Position numbers and translations under genes: made by a program. From contig NZ_LIGX01000014.1 of the NCBI RefSeq assembly GCF_001683795.1, positions 1-64,000 of the forward strand: DNA of 64,000 nucleotides. Direction: 5' to 3'. A model generated the notes under the pieces. That model made no database searches. It was not told the origin of the DNA and was given only the letters and a program-made list of their open reading frames with translations. This stretch comes from Neoakkermansia glycaniphila. GTDB lineage: Bacteria; Verrucomicrobiota; Verrucomicrobiia; Verrucomicrobiales; Akkermansiaceae. Positions 8,241 to 16,771 of the stretch are shown here, piece by piece (position 1 is the stretch's first letter; each line of letters opens with the position of its first letter).

Positions 8241-9698
8241 ATGCAACCGATCAAAAACCTCTTCTTCGCTACCGCCATCGCGGGCACCGTCATCATCGTC
8301 GCGGGAGGAATCTCCACCCTCGCCCTGATGAAAATCGGCAATTCCGACAACATCGACATCCCCACGGGAAAACTGCTGGCGCGCAACGTCACCAACCTGC
8401 TGGAGACCAAATGTGCCGCCTGCCACGGAGACAACCCCGAATTCAACCCCTTGCTGAACGCCCTCTCCGGCGGCCTCATGCAGCGCGACGTCGAACAGGG
8501 GCAGCGCGACTTCCGCCTGAGCGAACTCTACGGCGACACCAATCCCGATGCACGCCGCATGCAGGGCATCGCCACCCTCAAGCTCGATAAAGTCCTGCGA
8601 GCCAACTCCATGCCCCCCGTCGCCTACACGGCCATGCACTGGGGCAGCACCCTCAACGCCTACGATAGGAAACTCCTCTCCTCCTACTTCGACCTTCCCT
8701 TCATCAACGACCTGCGCTTCATGCCCATTGAGCCTGTCGACATGAGCAAGCTCAATCCCGACCGCGTCCTGCTCGGGCAAAAACTCTTCAACAGCGGCGC
8801 CCTCTCCACGGACGGCACCATCTCCTGCGCCTCCTGCCACGACCTCACCAAGGGCGGCACGGACAACAAGCAATACTCCGAAGGCGTCCGGAAACAGCTC
8901 GGCGGCGTCAATGCTCCCTCCGTCTACAACTCCTCCCACAACTTCATTCAGTTTTGGGACGGCCGCGCAAAAGACCTCAAGGCACAGGCGGGAGGCCCGC
9001 CCCTCAACCCCGTCGAAATGGGCTTCGAGAACAAACCCGAAAGCTGGAACACCATCGTCGCGAACATCAAGCAGGATCCCGAACTCGTCGCACTCTTCGC
9101 CAAAGCCTACCCGAAGGCCGGCATCAATGCAGACACCATCACCGATGCAATCGCCACTTACGAACACACCCTCGTCACCCCCGACAGCGACTTCGACCTC
9201 TACCTGAAAGGCGATAAAAACGCCCTCACGGCCGAACAGAAAAAAGGCATGCACCTCTTCATCGAATACGGTTGCGCCACCTGCCATGCCGGAGCCGGAC
9301 TCGGCGGCCAGAGTTACGAATACATCAGCAAACATGCCGACTTCTTCAACGGCAAGACCCTGGCGCAAAACGCCCCCATGGGCCGCCACGACGCCACCAA
9401 GAAGAACATCGACCAGCTTTGCTTCAAGGTGCCGAACCTCCGCAACGTCGAACTCACCCATCCGTACCTGCACGACGGCTCGGCTAAAACTCTTGACGAA
9501 GCAGTCGTTAAAATGTTGCAGACGCAATCCGGCATCCCGCACCCGACCCGCAGCGATGTCTCCGCCATCGTCTCCTTCCTGAAAGCGCAGACGGGCAAAC
9601 TCAACGGCATCCCCGTCAACAAACTGACGAAAGAACAGGCTCTGGCACCCGCAGTCACGGTCGCCGCACCGGCCCCCGTTCAGCAGAACATCCAGTAA
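8241..9698 (+). CDS. Tri-haem cytochrome c peroxidase family protein
   Basis: The 485-residue protein has an N-terminal membrane anchor or uncleaved signal (residues 6-30) and three CxxCH haem c sites: C58-H62 (CAACH), C196-H200 (CASCH) and C345-H349 (CATCH). The last two, with the FWDGR stretch and MGxH/PxLRN segments, are the di-haem peroxidase/MauG core. The first belongs to an added N-terminal haem domain, the layout of quinol-linked tri-haem peroxidases such as E. coli YhjA. Expected role: reduce hydrogen peroxide in the periplasm with electrons from the quinol pool. The last 20 or so residues are Ala/Pro-rich. A Rho-independent terminator follows at 9729. Confidence 0.9.
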   Translation: MQPIKNLFFATAIAGTVIIVAGGISTLALMKIGNSDNIDIPTGKLLARNVTNLLETKCAACHGDNPEFNPLLNALSGGLMQRDVEQGQRDFRLSELYGDTNPDARRMQGIATLKLDKVLRANSMPPVAYTAMHWGSTLNAYDRKLLSSYFDLPFINDLRFMPIEPVDMSKLNPDRVLLGQKLFNSGALSTDGTISCASCHDLTKGGTDNKQYSEGVRKQLGGVNAPSVYNSSHNFIQFWDGRAKDLKAQAGGPPLNPVEMGFENKPESWNTIVANIKQDPELVALFAKAYPKAGINADTITDAIATYEHTLVTPDSDFDLYLKGDKNALTAEQKKGMHLFIEYGCATCHAGAGLGGQSYEYISKHADFFNGKTLAQNAPMGRHDATKKNIDQLCFKVPNLRNVELTHPYLHDGSAKTLDEAVVKMLQTQSGIPHPTRSDVSAIVSFLKAQTGKLNGIPVNKLTKEQALAPAVTVAAPAPVQQNIQ

Positions 9699-9728
9699 CC
9701 GGTCAGGCTAACACCTCATTTCCCCTTC

Positions 9729-9760
9729 ACGGGCAAGCTCCTATCGGGCTTGCCCGTTTT
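9729..9760 (+). terminator. Rho-independent terminator of peroxidase gene
   Basis: A perfect 10-bp stem (ACGGGCAAGC with GCTTGCCCGT at 9748-9757) around a 9-nt loop is followed by a short T run. It sits 31 bp after the peroxidase stop and faces the terminator of the convergent rpmE2. Confidence 0.85.
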
Positions 9761-9795
9761 CCTTGGCACATACACACGTTTCCGGCTCAACCGGG

Positions 9796-9830
9796 ACACA
9801 AAAAACACCCTGCCTTCATCAGGCAGGGTG
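9796..9830 (-). terminator. Rho-independent terminator of rpmE2
   Basis: A perfect 10-bp stem (9806-9815 with 9821-9830) and 5-nt loop are followed on the minus strand by six Ts. It lies 28 bp beyond the rpmE2 stop codon, back to back with the peroxidase terminator. Confidence 0.9.
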
Positions 9831-9857
9831 CGGAAAATCGAGAGAACAAACTCCGAA

Positions 9858-10130
9858 TTACTTGCCGAGCTTCGGCTTCGACGTACGGCGAACGGCGCCG
9901 AAACGCTTCTGGAACTTGTCGATACGGCCTTCCGTGTCCACGAACTGGTTCTTGCCCGTGAAGAACGGGTGGGAATCGGAAGTAATACCGCAGGAAATCA
10001 CATAGTGTTCCACACCGTCGATCACTTCAGTCTTGGCAGACGTAGCAGTGGAACGGGTAATGAAACGGCGGCCGGTGGTAATGTCGAGGAAAACGACCGG
10101 ATTGTACTTGGGATGGATATCTTTCTTCAT
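9858..10130 (-). CDS. rpmE2: Ribosomal protein L31, type B
   Basis: The 90-residue product begins MKKDIHPKYNPVVF and carries the L31 signature ITSDSHPFFTGKN. The zinc-binding CxxC pair of type-A L31 is absent, which marks it as the zinc-independent type B. Such paralogues often replace the zinc form under zinc limitation, but no Zur-like site was recognised here. An in-frame extension to 10178 exists; the start at 10130 is preferred because family members begin at this MKxxIHP. The gene is monocistronic, with its own terminator. Confidence 0.95.
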   Translation of the reverse strand: MKKDIHPKYNPVVFLDITTGRRFITRSTATSAKTEVIDGVEHYVISCGITSDSHPFFTGKNQFVDTEGRIDKFQKRFGAVRRTSKPKLGK

Positions 10131-10854
10131 AGCTCTAACCTGCGTTACCGACGCAGTGCGGCGCAAATTGTACGCCATCCCTCAGCAAAGTCAAGCGGAG
10201 AAACGCATCGCATGATAAAAACAAAGAATTAATACAACTGTATCTGGAATTTTCTAAAATAAGAAAGCAAAAAGTGATAGATGTTGGAATGACGATCATT
10301 GATCTGAATGCACATTCTTTTCAATGTAGACCAAAATTGTTTATTTTAAACGCCTTGCATTTTATCACACTAATCTTGCCAATCCCTCAGAAGTTTTCAA
10401 TGACATTGATATATACATCGCGCCTTGCAAATTCGTTACGCCCATGTTCAACGGTTTCATGGTGCAGATATCCGTTCTTTTTCAACGGAATGTAAGATCA
10501 AAACCATCCGTGTAAATCGTTGAAAAGCATGTGGCGACAGGATAAATAACAACCATAATCGTTTATCATCAAATCATTTAATTACTCTTGTATATACATT
10601 TTCGCGCATTCGATCATAGATACCAAAGACAATGGTTTTCCCTTTGCCTCGTCGCCTACGCACTCCACGAACCCTTCTTGCTCCGAAATAGCTTTTCATC
10701 GCATTCGAATATACTCTTATGGCAATGAACCGCCTGTTCACAAATCATAAAGAGGAGAAGCCTACCTGCTGTAAGCATTTTACTCAAAGAGTTTGTACTG
10801 ATACCAATCAATAAAACAATTTTCGAAGCTTCCACATCTATCAAAAAGCAGCTA
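10131..10854. other. AT-rich gene-poor segment before the IS element
   Basis: About 720 bp without a convincing gene. The first 60 bp hold the rpmE2 promoter region. The rest is AT-rich with only short ORFs (for example 10274-10495 plus, 10656-10973 minus) that match no family and cross into the IS end. One plus-strand frame around 10360-10500 reads for some 45 codons (NPSEVFNDIDIYIAP...) before stopping and could be a gene relic. The composition resembles the acquired genes further right. Confidence 0.5.
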
Positions 10855-11692
10855 GGCTCAGGACTCATTAATTGACAAACGGCCCCAAAAAGGTGATAAA
10901 GTGGGCATACCTCGAGCAAAAAGGACAGACCTTTATTATTTGACACGAAGCCAGATGGAACGTATTCAACCATCTTTTCCCCTTTCCCATGGGGTTAGCC
11001 GGGTTGATGACAGAAAGGTAGTCAGTGGAATCATTTATGTCATCAAAAACGGGCTTCAATGGAAAGATGCCCCTCGGGAATACGGTCCGTATAAAACACT
11101 CTACAACCGCTTCATCCGATGGAGCCGCCTGGGTGTTTCAATAAAATCTTCAGGGAGTTATCCCGGCAAAACGGCCCTGCGGACAAGTTGATGATTGACG
11201 CCACCCACCTCAAGGCACACAGAACAGCTGCAAGACTGCTTAAAAAGGGGCTCTATCCCGGTGTATAGGAAGAACAAAGGGTGGACTCAACACGAAACTG
11301 CATGCCGTTTGTAACCAACACGGCAAACACGTAGCCATTGGCATTGACTGCCAGTCAAGTGAGTGACTACAAGGGGGCGTCCCTGCTGTTGAACGATCTT
11401 CCTCAAAGTCCGTTTCTGCTGGCCGATCGCGGCTATGATGCCGACTGGTTTCGGCTGTCATTGATTGCCAGAGGAATGACTCCGTGCATTCCTTCCGGAA
11501 GAAACCGTACAATCACTGTTTCCTATGACAAGGAGCTTTACAAACAAAGACACAAGGAGGAAATCATGTTTGGGAGATGAAAGGATTGGCGGCGTATTGC
11601 GATGAGATATGACCGATGTGCCCATGCCTTCTTTTCAGCTATCTGCCTTGCTTGCTCGGTGATCTTTTATCTTAATTAATGAGTCCTGATCC
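10855..11692 (+). mobile_element. Degenerate IS5-family (IS427/IS1031-type) insertion sequence
   Basis: An 838-bp element bounded by inverted repeats of 19 bp with one mismatch: GGCTCAGGACTCATTAATT at 10855-10873 and the complement of GGATCAGGACTCATTAATT at 11674-11692. Both ends are flanked by a TA dinucleotide (10853-10854 and 11693-11694), matching a 2-bp target duplication in a CTAA site, the YTAR target preferred by this group. Size, ends and encoded protein agree with the IS427-like subgroup. The transposase is broken, so the copy cannot move on its own, but the intact ends could be mobilised in trans. Confidence 0.85.
10901..11679 (+). pseudogene. IS5-family transposase, frameshifted
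   Basis: Family segments appear in order but in different frames. First YLTRSQMERIQPSFPLSHG, RVDDRKVVSGIIYV and DAPREYGPYKTLYNR. A shift near 11132 leads to the catalytic LMIDATHLKAHRTA segment. A shift near 11270 leads to GRTKGGLNTKLHAV, and another near 11340 to SDYKGASLLL and LIADRGYDADWFR-like ADRGYDADWF. Finally an in-frame stop sits after MFGR, with KDWRRIAMRYDRCAHAFFSAI read beyond it. The DDE aspartates remain recognisable. Three shifts plus a stop rule out simple programmed frameshifting. The terminal TAA lies inside the right inverted repeat. Confidence 0.88.
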
Positions 11693-11799
11693 TAATAACG
11701 TCTCGAAATTGACGCGCTGAAATGAGCGAATGAAATATGTACATGTTTTTTCATTCATAAATAGTAGCCCATATTTTATATGCACACTCTAAAGTTGTA

Positions 11800-13113
11800 T
11801 TGAACCAAAACCATAGCCTATCAGAAAACACTTTCATCAATCCTTCCCAACTCCAAAACGCCTGCCATCAAGCATGTTCAACCAGTAATCAACAATTGCT
11901 TTACCTTCTTCTCCTCTCCCTTGACAAAGAAGTCGCAGATTTCTATACTACGGACATTCACACTATTTCTACAATGCCTTTCAATCATCGTCAATATATC
12001 AAACAAACACTAATTCCGCGCCTTTTCAAATGTTGTGGAGGCAAAGATCTTTGGGTTGAAGACGATTTACAAAAATACGGTATTGAAGTATTTTCTATAC
12101 ACGCCAAAGAAACCGTCTCCATACCGAGCACACAGGATTTAAATACACCAGACAAACAGATACTCGAAGGTTTTGAGGCCAATTTCGATCCTGCTTTTGT
12201 CTTGAAATTAGACTATGCTACTCACAAGGATTGTGTAAGAAAATTCGGAACGATTGTCCTGCCCCGAGGCAAAGCTCTACATACGGGAATCAATAACCAT
12301 GTAGCACGTTTGGGAGCTCTCATACCCAAAAAACCATGGAATATACGCAGAGAAGATTTAATTGTAGCTCCATGGCCTCATACATTCATGAGCTATGGCG
12401 ACTGGTGCATGTGTGTCATGCCGCGCGTTTGCCGTGCCCTCTCCATCCTTACACCTCAAGAAAAATCCATGACATGTGTCGCATTGCCGTATTCTTGCGG
12501 AAACTGGTCACGGGAATACATGGAACTCCTCGGCATTTCCAGAGACAGACAAATCGATACCTTGACGGAAAATTTCGGACTCAGTAAAAATGGCACAGCT
12601 GTCACAGTCAACGCTCATTCGGCATTCTGGCTTGGCCCGAGTGACATAAATCGCATGCGCCATGCATTAATCGGCAAGAGGCCCGGGCCCGCCATGGGAA
12701 AACGCGCTCTATTCATCAGCCGCAAAGGCAGCCGCCGTTTAAACGACGAACACAAACTGTATGAACGCATTCGCCCATATGGTATCGAATTTATTGACGA
12801 TATTCCACGCAGCGTTCAAGAACAACTCCAACTATTTCGGGAAGCCTCCTTGATCATTGGTCCCCATGGAGCAGGATTAGCCAATGCGCTCTGGAGCACC
12901 ATGTCGCCACATATCCTTGAAATACAAAGCAGCGCATGGTTCTTCCCCAGTTTTCGCATCATGAGTGCTGCGAATCAGTCTCATTACAATGTCCTCATCG
13001 ACAGAAGCTATGGCGAAAAATTGCGTGTTGAAGAAAACAACAATACGGGCAATCTGACAGTCAATCCGGAAAGATTTGAAAACGCAGTCTTGCAAGTACT
13101 CGGTCAACACTGA
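11800..13113 (+). CDS. Glycosyltransferase family 61 (DUF563) protein
   Basis: The C-terminal third carries the GT61 hallmark IIGPHGAGLANALWS followed by ILEIQSS, typical of EOGT/xylosyltransferase-like enzymes that add sugars to glycans or proteins. The 437-residue frame begins with a TTG codon at 11800 that has no good ribosome site; the first in-frame ATG is at 11974 (MPFNHRQY), so the true start is uncertain. The first 500 bp are AT-rich. It lies just downstream of the IS element and is not in an operon; menA converges 2 bp after the stop. Probable role in surface polysaccharide synthesis, with an unknown donor. Confidence 0.78.
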   Translation: MNQNHSLSENTFINPSQLQNACHQACSTSNQQLLYLLLLSLDKEVADFYTTDIHTISTMPFNHRQYIKQTLIPRLFKCCGGKDLWVEDDLQKYGIEVFSIHAKETVSIPSTQDLNTPDKQILEGFEANFDPAFVLKLDYATHKDCVRKFGTIVLPRGKALHTGINNHVARLGALIPKKPWNIRREDLIVAPWPHTFMSYGDWCMCVMPRVCRALSILTPQEKSMTCVALPYSCGNWSREYMELLGISRDRQIDTLTENFGLSKNGTAVTVNAHSAFWLGPSDINRMRHALIGKRPGPAMGKRALFISRKGSRRLNDEHKLYERIRPYGIEFIDDIPRSVQEQLQLFREASLIIGPHGAGLANALWSTMSPHILEIQSSAWFFPSFRIMSAANQSHYNVLIDRSYGEKLRVEENNNTGNLTVNPERFENAVLQVLGQH

Positions 13114-13114
13114 T

Positions 13115-14005
13115 TCAGGAACACGCCAGCGTCGCCACAAAGGCTACCAAATGCAGAGCCGCCAAGGCAAGCACCCCGTTCATCCGCTTATCGGCGGGCG
13201 TGCGGAGAATCTTCAGCATCAGCACCCCGGCCAGCAGAATCAGCGGCAGCCAATACCATGACAACTGAATCCCGCCCAAAGCCTTGCTCACATGCGGCAT
13301 CGTCACATACGTCGCCACGATAAACGAACAGGCCAGACGCCGGGACTTCGCATCGCCCAGCCGCACAGCCAAAGTCCTCTTGCCGGATGAAGCATCTTCG
13401 GCCCTGTCACGGATATTGTTCACACTCACCATCACGGCGGAAAGCAGTCCGCATTGCACCCCCACCATCCCGGCAGCCGCATACAACATCGCATCTCCGC
13501 TCGACCAACCCACCTGCACAAACACTGTACCCATCACCGCTACCAGCCCGAAAAACAGCACCACGAACACCTCGGCCAGCCCCTTGTACGCCAGCGGCCA
13601 AGGCCCCCCCGTATAACCGTAGGCAAAAAACAGGGAAGGAATACCGATTGCCAGCATCGGCCAGCCGCGCAACTCGATCAAAGGCCATGCCGCTACGCAG
13701 GCGCCCAGCAAAAAAAGCGCACCGACCACCTGCACCGTCCGGGCGGACAACTGCCCCGACGCCGTCATGCGCTTCGGCCCCTGCCGCTTCGCCGTATCGG
13801 CCGACTTGCGAAAATCGATCGCATCGTTGAAAAAATTGCAGGCAATCTGAATACACAGCGCACTCGCAAGCGTCAGCGCCGCCAAACGCATATCCCAAAA
13901 GCCACGCATCTTCCAAACGATCATACAACCGGCCCACACCGGAACGATCCCGGCAGGAAGAGTCTTCGGACGAGCGGCAAGCAAAAAAGAAACAAACGTA
14001 TTCAT
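13115..14005 (-). CDS. menA: 1,4-dihydroxy-2-naphthoate polyprenyltransferase
   Basis: UbiA-superfamily membrane enzyme that attaches a polyprenyl chain to DHNA in menaquinone synthesis. The 296-residue product has about eight membrane helices and both aspartate-rich motifs: NDAIDFRKSAD from residue 60 and NNIRDRAED further on. The N-terminal ARPKTLPAGIVPVWAG is characteristic of MenA rather than UbiA. It overlaps the upstream DUF3820 gene by 4 bp (ATGA), indicating translational coupling. Menaquinone would be the expected quinone for an anaerobe and could feed the nearby quinol-type peroxidase; that link is inference. Confidence 0.93.
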   Translation of the reverse strand: MNTFVSFLLAARPKTLPAGIVPVWAGCMIVWKMRGFWDMRLAALTLASALCIQIACNFFNDAIDFRKSADTAKRQGPKRMTASGQLSARTVQVVGALFLLGACVAAWPLIELRGWPMLAIGIPSLFFAYGYTGGPWPLAYKGLAEVFVVLFFGLVAVMGTVFVQVGWSSGDAMLYAAAGMVGVQCGLLSAVMVSVNNIRDRAEDASSGKRTLAVRLGDAKSRRLACSFIVATYVTMPHVSKALGGIQLSWYWLPLILLAGVLMLKILRTPADKRMNGVLALAALHLVAFVATLACS

Positions 14006-14322
14006 GATTCAGGAAAATCGTAACTGCGGCGGCGGCCCCTCGAAGAAGTCCGCCCGCCCCGTGCCGCGCGGAACGGCTGGAACAAATGGTCCATGCCATT
14101 GGAACGAAGCTCCCAGCACTGCTCCATCAACTGCCCCAGCTTCCCCTTGGGGAAACCGCGCTGCTGGAACCAGCCGAGATACTCCTCGGGCAAATCCATG
14201 ATCGGGCAGCCCTTCGGCGGATACTTCGCCGGGCCATACATGCCGAACGGCATATGCATCCCGGCGATCTCCGCCAGCAAAGCGCGCAACTGTTCAGCAT
14301 CGGGCAAGCTCCCTTCATTCAT
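14002..14322 (-). CDS. DUF3820 family protein
   Basis: This 106-residue protein has the DUF3820 core: MPFGMYGPAKYPPKGC, then DLPEEYLGWFQQRGFPKGKLGQLM, matching the MPFGKYKG...LPEDYLLWF pattern of the family (also called putative quorum-sensing-regulated virulence factor). Biochemical function is unknown. The C-terminal 25 residues are Arg/Ser-rich and probably disordered. It is the first gene of a two-gene unit with menA, overlapping its start by 4 bp. Confidence 0.85.
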   Translation of the reverse strand: MNEGSLPDAEQLRALLAEIAGMHMPFGMYGPAKYPPKGCPIMDLPEEYLGWFQQRGFPKGKLGQLMEQCWELRSNGMDHLFQPFRAARGGRTSSRGRRRSYDFPES

Positions 14323-14397
14323 GCCCGAATCTTACCACACCTCCGACCACTCTGCAAGCGAGACAAAACCATGTAGACGATAAACAAGGCTATTGTT

Positions 14398-15792
14398 TCA
14401 TTGGACACTTTCACCCACCATCACGATTTGCCCAGTAGTATCATCACGAAGAACCACACATTCGTAGTCCACGCCGCCAGCGTTTTGCAATAATGCATCG
14501 GACTGTGCAGCATATTTTCCGTTAGACTCGGTTTGAAATGCATTGATTTCATAATCCGCTTGCAACTTGGAAAGGCTTTTGGAGAAAGCAAGCGTATAAG
14601 ACGTGTCCGGTTTCAGTTTCAGAAAAAGCTGCTCGATTAATTTCGTACGCCCAATTTGGCGAACCGACAACTGACCGAACGCAGCATCTTCGGCATTTAT
14701 TGGCTTCAACACAATAACTTGCGCTGTTAATGGATCACGCGGGTTGGACAAATTGTTCGAATCTCGTGGACTATTCACAGCATTTTGCGCATAAACCAAG
14801 GCTTGAGGGCTTTGTCCGATTTTGATTGATGCCGACACCGTCATATTCTCCAAATTAATCACCTGAACCATATCACTATATTCCAGTCCGACATAGAGAC
14901 GTCTACCATCTGGAGACGGCCACAAACCGTGCGGCAACACATCAACCGGAATAGTGGCAATTTGTTTGTAATCATCAGCAACATCAAAAAATTTTACGCA
15001 ATTTTCACCGCCTACCGTCACTGCCAGCAACAATCTTTCGCCCGTCTGAGCAAAAGAGACATGATTGGTAATGGCTCCCGTTGAAAACACCTTGATCACT
15101 TCATTTCTTGAAGTATCAATAACGGTGACTTTACCAACATCTTTGTGAGTTAATGCAACCAATTTACCATCAGGACTGGTGTAAATATTGGGCGAAAATG
15201 GACTAATAACCGGAATTTTTTTGATAACTCGGTAAGTAGTTTTGTCCACCACATCTACCTCGGGGGTAAAGCTCGAGCAGACATAGGCATATTTGCCATC
15301 TTGTGAAAACGCAATCATACCGGGTCCATCAGCCACCGGAACTCTTGTGGTTTCTGTTAATGTGTCCATATTAATCACACTCAAATACGCTTCACCGCGA
15401 ACCGTCACCCAGATTTCTTTGCCGTCCGGTGTAAAGGTCGGTTCGTGCGGGGCTCGTCCTACATAAACCGTTTTCAACACTTTGTTGTCCAACGTCGATA
15501 TGAAAGTGACCGAATTGGAACCAATGGAAACAACCGCAAGAATCTTGCGACCTTCGTCATAACGCAGGCCATGCACCAAAGAGGCCCCTTTGTAAAGAGG
15601 GGAAAGAACATTCGGATAGGGTTTGCCTAGAATAATTTCACCCAACAGAACATTGGTAGCTGGGGCAATCACGGAAACCGTATTGGAAACTTGATTGCCG
15701 GTATAAACCCGATCAAGCGCATACTGTTCGGATGCTTTTACATCACAAAAAACCGTTAATACAAATACAATCAAAAAAAGTATTTTATTCAT
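14398..15792 (-). CDS. Secreted YVTN-type beta-propeller protein
   Basis: The 464-residue product has a signal peptide (MNKILFLIVFVLTVFCDVKA) and successive blades of the YVTN/YncE type: NTVSVIAPATNVLLGEI, NSVTFISTLDNKVLKTVYVG, EPTFTPDGKEIWVT, MIAFSQDGKYAYV, VVDKTTYRVIKKI, GLWPSPDGRRLYV. After the propeller (about residue 345) a 110-residue C-terminal part is not recognised. It lies 6 bp after the DUF305 gene and shares its lower GC and relaxed codon use, unlike the flanking menA. Such propellers often accompany metal or redox proteins in the periplasm; a specific ligand cannot be assigned. Confidence 0.85.
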   Translation of the reverse strand: MNKILFLIVFVLTVFCDVKASEQYALDRVYTGNQVSNTVSVIAPATNVLLGEIILGKPYPNVLSPLYKGASLVHGLRYDEGRKILAVVSIGSNSVTFISTLDNKVLKTVYVGRAPHEPTFTPDGKEIWVTVRGEAYLSVINMDTLTETTRVPVADGPGMIAFSQDGKYAYVCSSFTPEVDVVDKTTYRVIKKIPVISPFSPNIYTSPDGKLVALTHKDVGKVTVIDTSRNEVIKVFSTGAITNHVSFAQTGERLLLAVTVGGENCVKFFDVADDYKQIATIPVDVLPHGLWPSPDGRRLYVGLEYSDMVQVINLENMTVSASIKIGQSPQALVYAQNAVNSPRDSNNLSNPRDPLTAQVIVLKPINAEDAAFGQLSVRQIGRTKLIEQLFLKLKPDTSYTLAFSKSLSKLQADYEINAFQTESNGKYAAQSDALLQNAGGVDYECVVLRDDTTGQIVMVGESVQ

Positions 15793-15798
15793 AGTCTG

Positions 15799-16548
15799 TT
15801 ACTTTCCTTTATTTAGCTTGAGAAACATCTGCATCTGTTCAATTTCCACTTGTTGTTCAGCGATGATTTGAGCAGCAACATTGGCAATTCTTGGATCTTT
15901 ACCGTATTTGAGCAGCACCATGGCCATATCAACCGCTGCTTGGTGATGCGGCAACATAATCGCTGCAAAAGCATGATCGACAGAATCGTATTGCACATTA
16001 TCCCCAGGTGTGACGTCCATCATATCAGTCATAGTTTGAGTCATGGCAGCTCCATAACCAACGGGTATCTGCATTTTTTCACAATGGGCGAGTAAAAACA
16101 GCATTTTTTCGATTTCAATTTGCTGTTCAGCAACAATGCTTTTCGCCAGCTGAATCATCTCAAAATTTTTACCGTTCGCGATTTCATACTGAGCCATATC
16201 AATCGCACCTTGATGATGAGCAACCATCTGGCTCAAAAAATCCGCTTCTACCGAAACATTTGACCGAGCTTGATCCATCGCAACCATCATGGAATCCATC
16301 ATAGAGAGTAACGCATTACCTCCATATTTACCATGTACATTGGCATCATGATCTCTGTCTTTGTTTTTGTTTTTGTCTTCTGCTGCGGAACAACCGTCAT
16401 GTTCAATATCTCCTGTTTTATTTTTTGATAAAATCGAGACTGGAACAGCAGCTTTAAAAGCGAAATGACACGCCTGTATTTTTCCATCCGTCGAAACCGC
16501 AACACAAAGAGAAGTAAGACAAAATCCAAAAAATAATGCTTTCATCAT
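15799..16548 (-). CDS. Secreted protein with two DUF305 domains
   Basis: A 249-residue exported protein (hydrophobic N-terminus ending near CVAVS) with tandem DUF305 domains. The first is around FLSQMVAHHQGAIDMAQYEI, the second around FAAIMLPHHQAAVDMAMVLL; each is followed by an EQQ-E-IE-M helix. DUF305 proteins are ferritin-like helical bundles whose paired histidines are thought to bind metal, and they are common near copper and silver resistance genes. A Lys/Asp/His-rich linker (DKNKNKDRDHD) precedes the first domain. It is first in the unit with the beta-propeller gene. Low GC suggests horizontal acquisition. No copper pump or regulator is nearby. Confidence 0.85.
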   Translation of the reverse strand: MMKALFFGFCLTSLCVAVSTDGKIQACHFAFKAAVPVSILSKNKTGDIEHDGCSAAEDKNKNKDRDHDANVHGKYGGNALLSMMDSMMVAMDQARSNVSVEADFLSQMVAHHQGAIDMAQYEIANGKNFEMIQLAKSIVAEQQIEIEKMLFLLAHCEKMQIPVGYGAAMTQTMTDMMDVTPGDNVQYDSVDHAFAAIMLPHHQAAVDMAMVLLKYGKDPRIANVAAQIIAEQQVEIEQMQMFLKLNKGK

Positions 16549-16771
16549 TCAATTTTAATAGGTTTGATTATTAATTCGACAAACATCGACAATAGATAAT
16601 TGTTGTTCCAGATATACTATTGACATGAATCTCCCAAGCTCATGTCGCACCCGCTATCATTCTTTTAAGAATGATATCACCAATGATAGTAAATGCAAAT
16701 ATAAAAAGATGTAAAAAGTTAAAATACAACATATTTAATCGCTTCTATACCTTCCGAAACAGAATCCGGCA

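Noticed and set aside
10656..10973. 105-codon minus-strand frame upstream of the IS
   Set aside because: It crosses the IS left inverted repeat into the transposase region, so it cannot be one original gene.
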